Both the position numbers and the translations under genes were made by a program. Under the pieces are notes generated by a model. The model did no database searches. It had not been told where the DNA came from and saw only the letters and a list, made by a program, of their open reading frames with translations. A DNA stretch of 64,000 bases, taken from Protula sp. h YS-2021. Its lineage: Eukaryota > Annelida > Polychaeta > Sabellida > Serpulidae. The DNA is taken from positions 57,106,053-57,170,052 of the forward strand of contig OX457027.1 in the NCBI GenBank assembly GCA_949752745.1, read 5' to 3'. Numbering within the stretch: position 1 is the first letter of the stretch; each line of letters starts with the position of its first letter. Below, piece by piece: positions 1 to 64,000 of this stretch.

Positions 1-220
1 TTCTCCTATTATAACAAGTCCACATTCCGTCTTGGTGTTGAACGTAATAAATTTTGGCACAATAGAATTTAATTTTTAAACAGATGAAATTAACTGGTTA
101 TCATTCAAAGGCATGCTTTTCGCTACGTCTTTGTTTCAGAGGAACGATAGTAGTTTATGCATGTCACTTATAAATATTATGAGATCACTTATGTATGTTA
201 TGAGGTTGATTGCATTGTAG

Positions 221-54442
<54,222 letters not shown>

Positions 54443-54466
54443 ACAAACAAACAAACAACAGACACC

Positions 54467-54548
54467 AATAAACATTATGCACGAATAAACACTAACGTGG
54501 CAAACGCAGCCGCACCGGAGATATGCATACAACTTTATAAGCAATAAA
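54467..54548 (+). promoter_or_regulatory. Polyadenylation signals of the dynein gene
   Basis: Three AATAAA hexamers follow the stop codon, at 54467-54472, 54484-54489 and 54543-54548. Which one is used cannot be told. Confidence 0.6.
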
Positions 54549-56170
54549 TTAGAGTTGGTTTCGTGAACTCTTTCTTTGAACTACTTCTGAATTCAGCTCT
54601 GATATAAAGCTCCTGTATGCTGAACAGGAGAAAACCATTGATTTAATAATGCGGCTGTTGTGTCGAAAACACCACAATATTTTTATTTATTTATTTATTT
54701 TAATAGCTAGTTGATATTTTGCTTATTTTCTTTTTGTTAATTTTATTGCAAAGCGAACTCTACGTGGAGTACCAATATATTCGAATGTTGTAGATTCTAC
54801 AACGGTTAAATACCAAGTGCCAGTCATGTATTTTATTCTATTTAACACGATTTGTGAGAGCTCCATAGGCGCCAAGAATTTAACCTTCTTCGGTGAATTT
54901 TTGTAGTGGAACATTTCGTTCGTTTTTCCATAGTTTATTATTGTTTTAAGGTTAAAACTCAGGATAATCAACTGTGTGAGGATAAAAAATAGTTACCTGT
55001 TTACACGTCTGTGTACTTTCAGTATATTTTCCTTTTATGCTTCCGTACTGGTTAAGGTTCAAAAGTAGTACCCAGGACAGTCGTGAACCAAATATTTAAA
55101 AAAAATACGAAGCTGTATCCAGCTAAACTTATGAAGAATTGATGAACAGCGTTATTGTCAGAGGAAACAGTTCGTTTTTTTAACACGCTAGAAGGCTTTA
55201 ATCTGGTTAATGTAAGGTTATAAATATCATGATAAATTTTGACAGCGATGTCTTATGTTTATTTATAAAAGCGACAATATCCTCCGATCAGATATGGAAG
55301 GGATAAGAGGCATAGCTTGTAATAGGTAATTACAAATATTGTACGTGGTGAGATCATGTAAATACGCTTTTCATATACATGTAGTGTCGAACACTGGGTT
55401 AGTCAAAAACTTTGAAGCCGTCGATTTACCCTATCGTATTCCGTCCATATACATACACAATCCAAGCACCAGTGTGATTTTAATGGGTATTATTCACAAC
55501 AGTTTATAATCCGTCCAATTATGATATCAAAAAATTAGACTGCAGGTACCATGCTTTCAGTGTACACATACTTGTAATGTAAAATTATTGGCTAATATAC
55601 ACGAAAATATGAAACTTTTTTGTCTGATTGTTTATATTGATTTATTACAAGTCTTATATGTAGTCTTTATAACGGTTTGTACTTTTTGCTATCTGTGATA
55701 TCATTAATTTCTTGCATTATTTTTAAATATCATTTCGTTAAATTATATCTCTGTCCAACTGAGTAAATTATATGGCGTCAGTACATACAACGATCGGTTA
55801 TTTTTTTCACTACAGTGTTATCGTTTCTTCTTATATTTCTGAAATAAAATCTTTTGTAAATAAAGCCACGTGTTATAGTTGACTAGCGCGAATTTCCAAG
55901 GACAGTGCACCCAGCTGCATGTTGTCCTATGATGCAGTGCATTGGCTTTGACAATAAATCTGGAGATGATACATACATTGGATTTTAAAACAAAAGGAGT
56001 ACGTAGTCTCGTAAAAAGAATTAAATCCTCACATCACTAGGCAATGAAAAATGTCGTAGTACTTTGCAAAAGCATCAACTAAAAGTTAAATGTGAAATGT
56101 GTGATCTTCATGTCTTTTACAACCACGTTTGTAGAAAACTGTATAAAGAATTCTGTTGAAGAAATACGCT
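54549..56170. other. Intergenic or 3' UTR sequence
   Basis: AT-rich sequence between the two converging genes. I see no gene in it. Confidence 0.6.
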
Positions 56171-56172
56171 TA

Positions 56173-56979
56173 CCCAGTAAGCATTGTGACGTTGGACAGC
56201 GCTGGAATAACGCCGCAACTGACGAATCAACGTCGGGGTTTGGTTGATTGTGGAAATCGAAACGTCTACCTAAAAGGTAGAAAAGGGCCCAAGTGAAGTC
56301 GAAACAACTTCTATCTCTCAACGTTGTGTAAAGGCCGGTAAAGCGAAGTAGAGGCTGGAAAATAGTCATCTATAATCGTAGTCTAGACAACGACAAACAT
56401 AAGATGCCGCGGTCATCCCTCCGTCAAATCCCTCAAAGAAACCCATCCTTGGATCATAAGGAATACCATTTTCATATTTATTAGACAATTATTGATATCA
56501 AAAATGAATTGCTGATCTCAGAAATTCATTTTTTTTTATATCAAGAAATAACTTTTGCTATATGTTTTTATATTTTTGATATCTCTGAATGTATTCATGA
56601 TCTCAAAAAATAATTCTTGATATCAGTAAATATTTAGGGATATCAAAAAAAAAATTAATATCAACAATGATTTTTGATATCTAAAATTGATTTTTAGAGA
56701 TCAAAAATTCAATTCTTGATAGCAAAAAATGAAATATTTGATAGCAAAATATAAATTTTCAGCTCAATGATTTATTTTCTTTTTATTGATATCAAGAATT
56801 AATTTTAACATTATTTCAGAATGAGTCTTTTTTTTTTATTTTGGATTTTGAAATTTTGGGTTTTGGTCTCTTCGCGACCAATTTCACCCAAATTACAACC
56901 ATATTTAATGCTGCGATTTGGTCGTATCTACGTCGTAACCTCAAATCGACGCTGGTTCAGCGTCGGAATGTTTACTGGG
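56173..56979. mobile_element. 807-bp nonautonomous DNA transposon-like element with TIRs and TA duplications
   Basis: The left end is CCCAGTAAGCATTGTGACG. The reverse complement of the right end is CCCAGTAAACATTCCGACG. Both ends are flanked by TA (56171-56172 and 56980-56981), as expected for TA-targeting elements. There is no transposase reading frame inside. The middle is the AT-rich repeat also found in a dynein intron. Confidence 0.75.
56462..56803 (+). repeat. AT-rich dispersed repeat, copy 2
   Basis: It begins AATACCATTTTCATATTTAT and repeats ATTGATATCA, GATCTCAAAA and TTGATAGCAAAA in the same order as 37253-37616. It lies inside the TIR element. Confidence 0.85.
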
Positions 56980-57009
56980 TAGAGTAAATAATTCGGCTCT
57001 TATATAGTA

Positions 57010-57015
57010 TTTATT
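57010..57015 (-). promoter_or_regulatory. Possible polyadenylation signal of RNMT
   Basis: AATAAA on the minus strand about 480 bp past the RNMT stop codon. No closer canonical hexamer was noticed. Confidence 0.25.
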
Positions 57016-57498
57016 GTTTTTTTTTAAGTGAAGCTTTTAATTCCGGCTTGTACTTTACAACAAAGCAACCGCTGCTTTGTACTGTGTGTATCTGGCACAA
57101 CCGATCAACCTTGGCCATTGTCAAACAGCAAGCAACAAAAATAGTCATGTCAACTTTACGATTTTTTAATACACTCTCTTGCTAAGTGAATTTGGAGAGA
57201 GCTGGAACCCAATATCAGTTCTTCGAACCTTAAAAATTATTTATAAGCGCATCAAGTGCAAATACAGTTGCAAATACGTCCACCAGATGGCACTGAACAG
57301 CAATGTATATGGTGCGCGACACAACCCATGCTGGTCATTAATGACGTCACACACTTCCTCCACGAGGTCTCGCCTTCTCCCACTTGGGTGGCTGCGTTCG
57401 GCCAGCACCCACTGTCCTCTCATCTAAATGCAACTCCTGGCTTAAAGACGGTGCGTATTTTTTCTTCCCTGTTTCTTCAAATAGGGCATGTATTGGCG

Positions 57499-63700
<6,202 letters not shown>

Positions 63701-63721
63701 ATAAATATAAAACATTACCGT

Positions 63722-63872
63722 CAGGGTTCGCGCTGGGTTCTCAGGAAAGTGAGTCAAAAAAGGGAAGTGTAACTCAGTTGGGTCCAGAAAAACTCGGTGG
63801 GTTCCGAAAAAGTGAGTCATTTCGTAAAAAATGCCCACAAAGTGGACAAAAACCCCGCCAGCGCGAACCCTG
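63722..63872. mobile_element. 151-bp hAT-type MITE
   Basis: Perfect 15-bp terminal inverted repeats, CAGGGTTCGCGCTGG and CCAGCGCGAACCCTG, are flanked by identical 8-bp direct repeats ATTACCGT (63714-63721 and 63873-63880). The 8-bp duplication and CAGGG end are the mark of hAT-superfamily elements. There is no coding capacity. The unbroken target duplication suggests a young insertion. Confidence 0.93.
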
Positions 63873-64000
63873 ATTACCGTTATATGTTAGGTTTTGTATC
63901 TGTTCTAAGGTAAAAAGAAATATCGGATTATCGGATTAAGTGCAGGCAATTATAAATAAATAAAAAAAAATAAACACGCATATATATATATATCAGGGCT

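Overview
The window is animal nuclear DNA. It is AT-rich and intron-dense, with GT-AG introns, microsatellites, minisatellites, short terminal-inverted-repeat elements and a tRNA-derived SINE-like unit. No prokaryotic operons are present. Gene content and repeat style fit an invertebrate, possibly a lophotrochozoan such as a mollusc. That placement is inference; no species can be named from the sequence alone.

Plus strand, about 221-54442: nearly all of one giant gene for an axonemal outer-arm dynein heavy chain of the DNAH5/DNAH8 (gamma-type) family. I could assemble 72 consecutive exons plus one alternative exon by joining splice sites whose phases match throughout. They encode about 4,549 residues ending in a natural stop; only the extreme N-terminus lies off the left edge. 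Order: tail (exons 1-20), linker (21-30), AAA1 with its P-loop (31-35), AAA2 (36-41), AAA3 (42-47), AAA4 (48-53), stalk and microtubule-binding domain (mostly in one 803-nt exon, 55), AAA5, AAA6 and the C-terminal domain (56-72).

Minus strand, 62025-57499: a complete-looking nine-exon gene for mRNA cap guanine-N7 methyltransferase (RNMT), converging tail-to-tail on the dynein gene. It has a C-terminal extension with a basic SRKR motif and an acidic patch. The roughly 3 kb between the stop codons holds polyadenylation signals and an 807-bp transposon-like element with terminal inverted repeats and TA target duplications.

The two genes have unrelated known roles (ciliary motor; mRNA capping), and nothing suggests co-regulation.

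The most unusual features are in the dynein introns. Four tandem arrays abut or contain splice sites. One is a ~2.8-kb array of 41-bp units, each carrying a copy of the next exon's 3' splice site. One is a 40-bp array copying an exon end plus its 5' splice site. One is a ~140-154-bp array copying an exon end plus donor. One is a 23-bp array running into an acceptor. The gene also has a tandemly duplicated 123-nt exon (26895-27017 and 27656-27778) in the AAA3-AAA4 region, probably used mutually exclusively, and one GC-AG intron.
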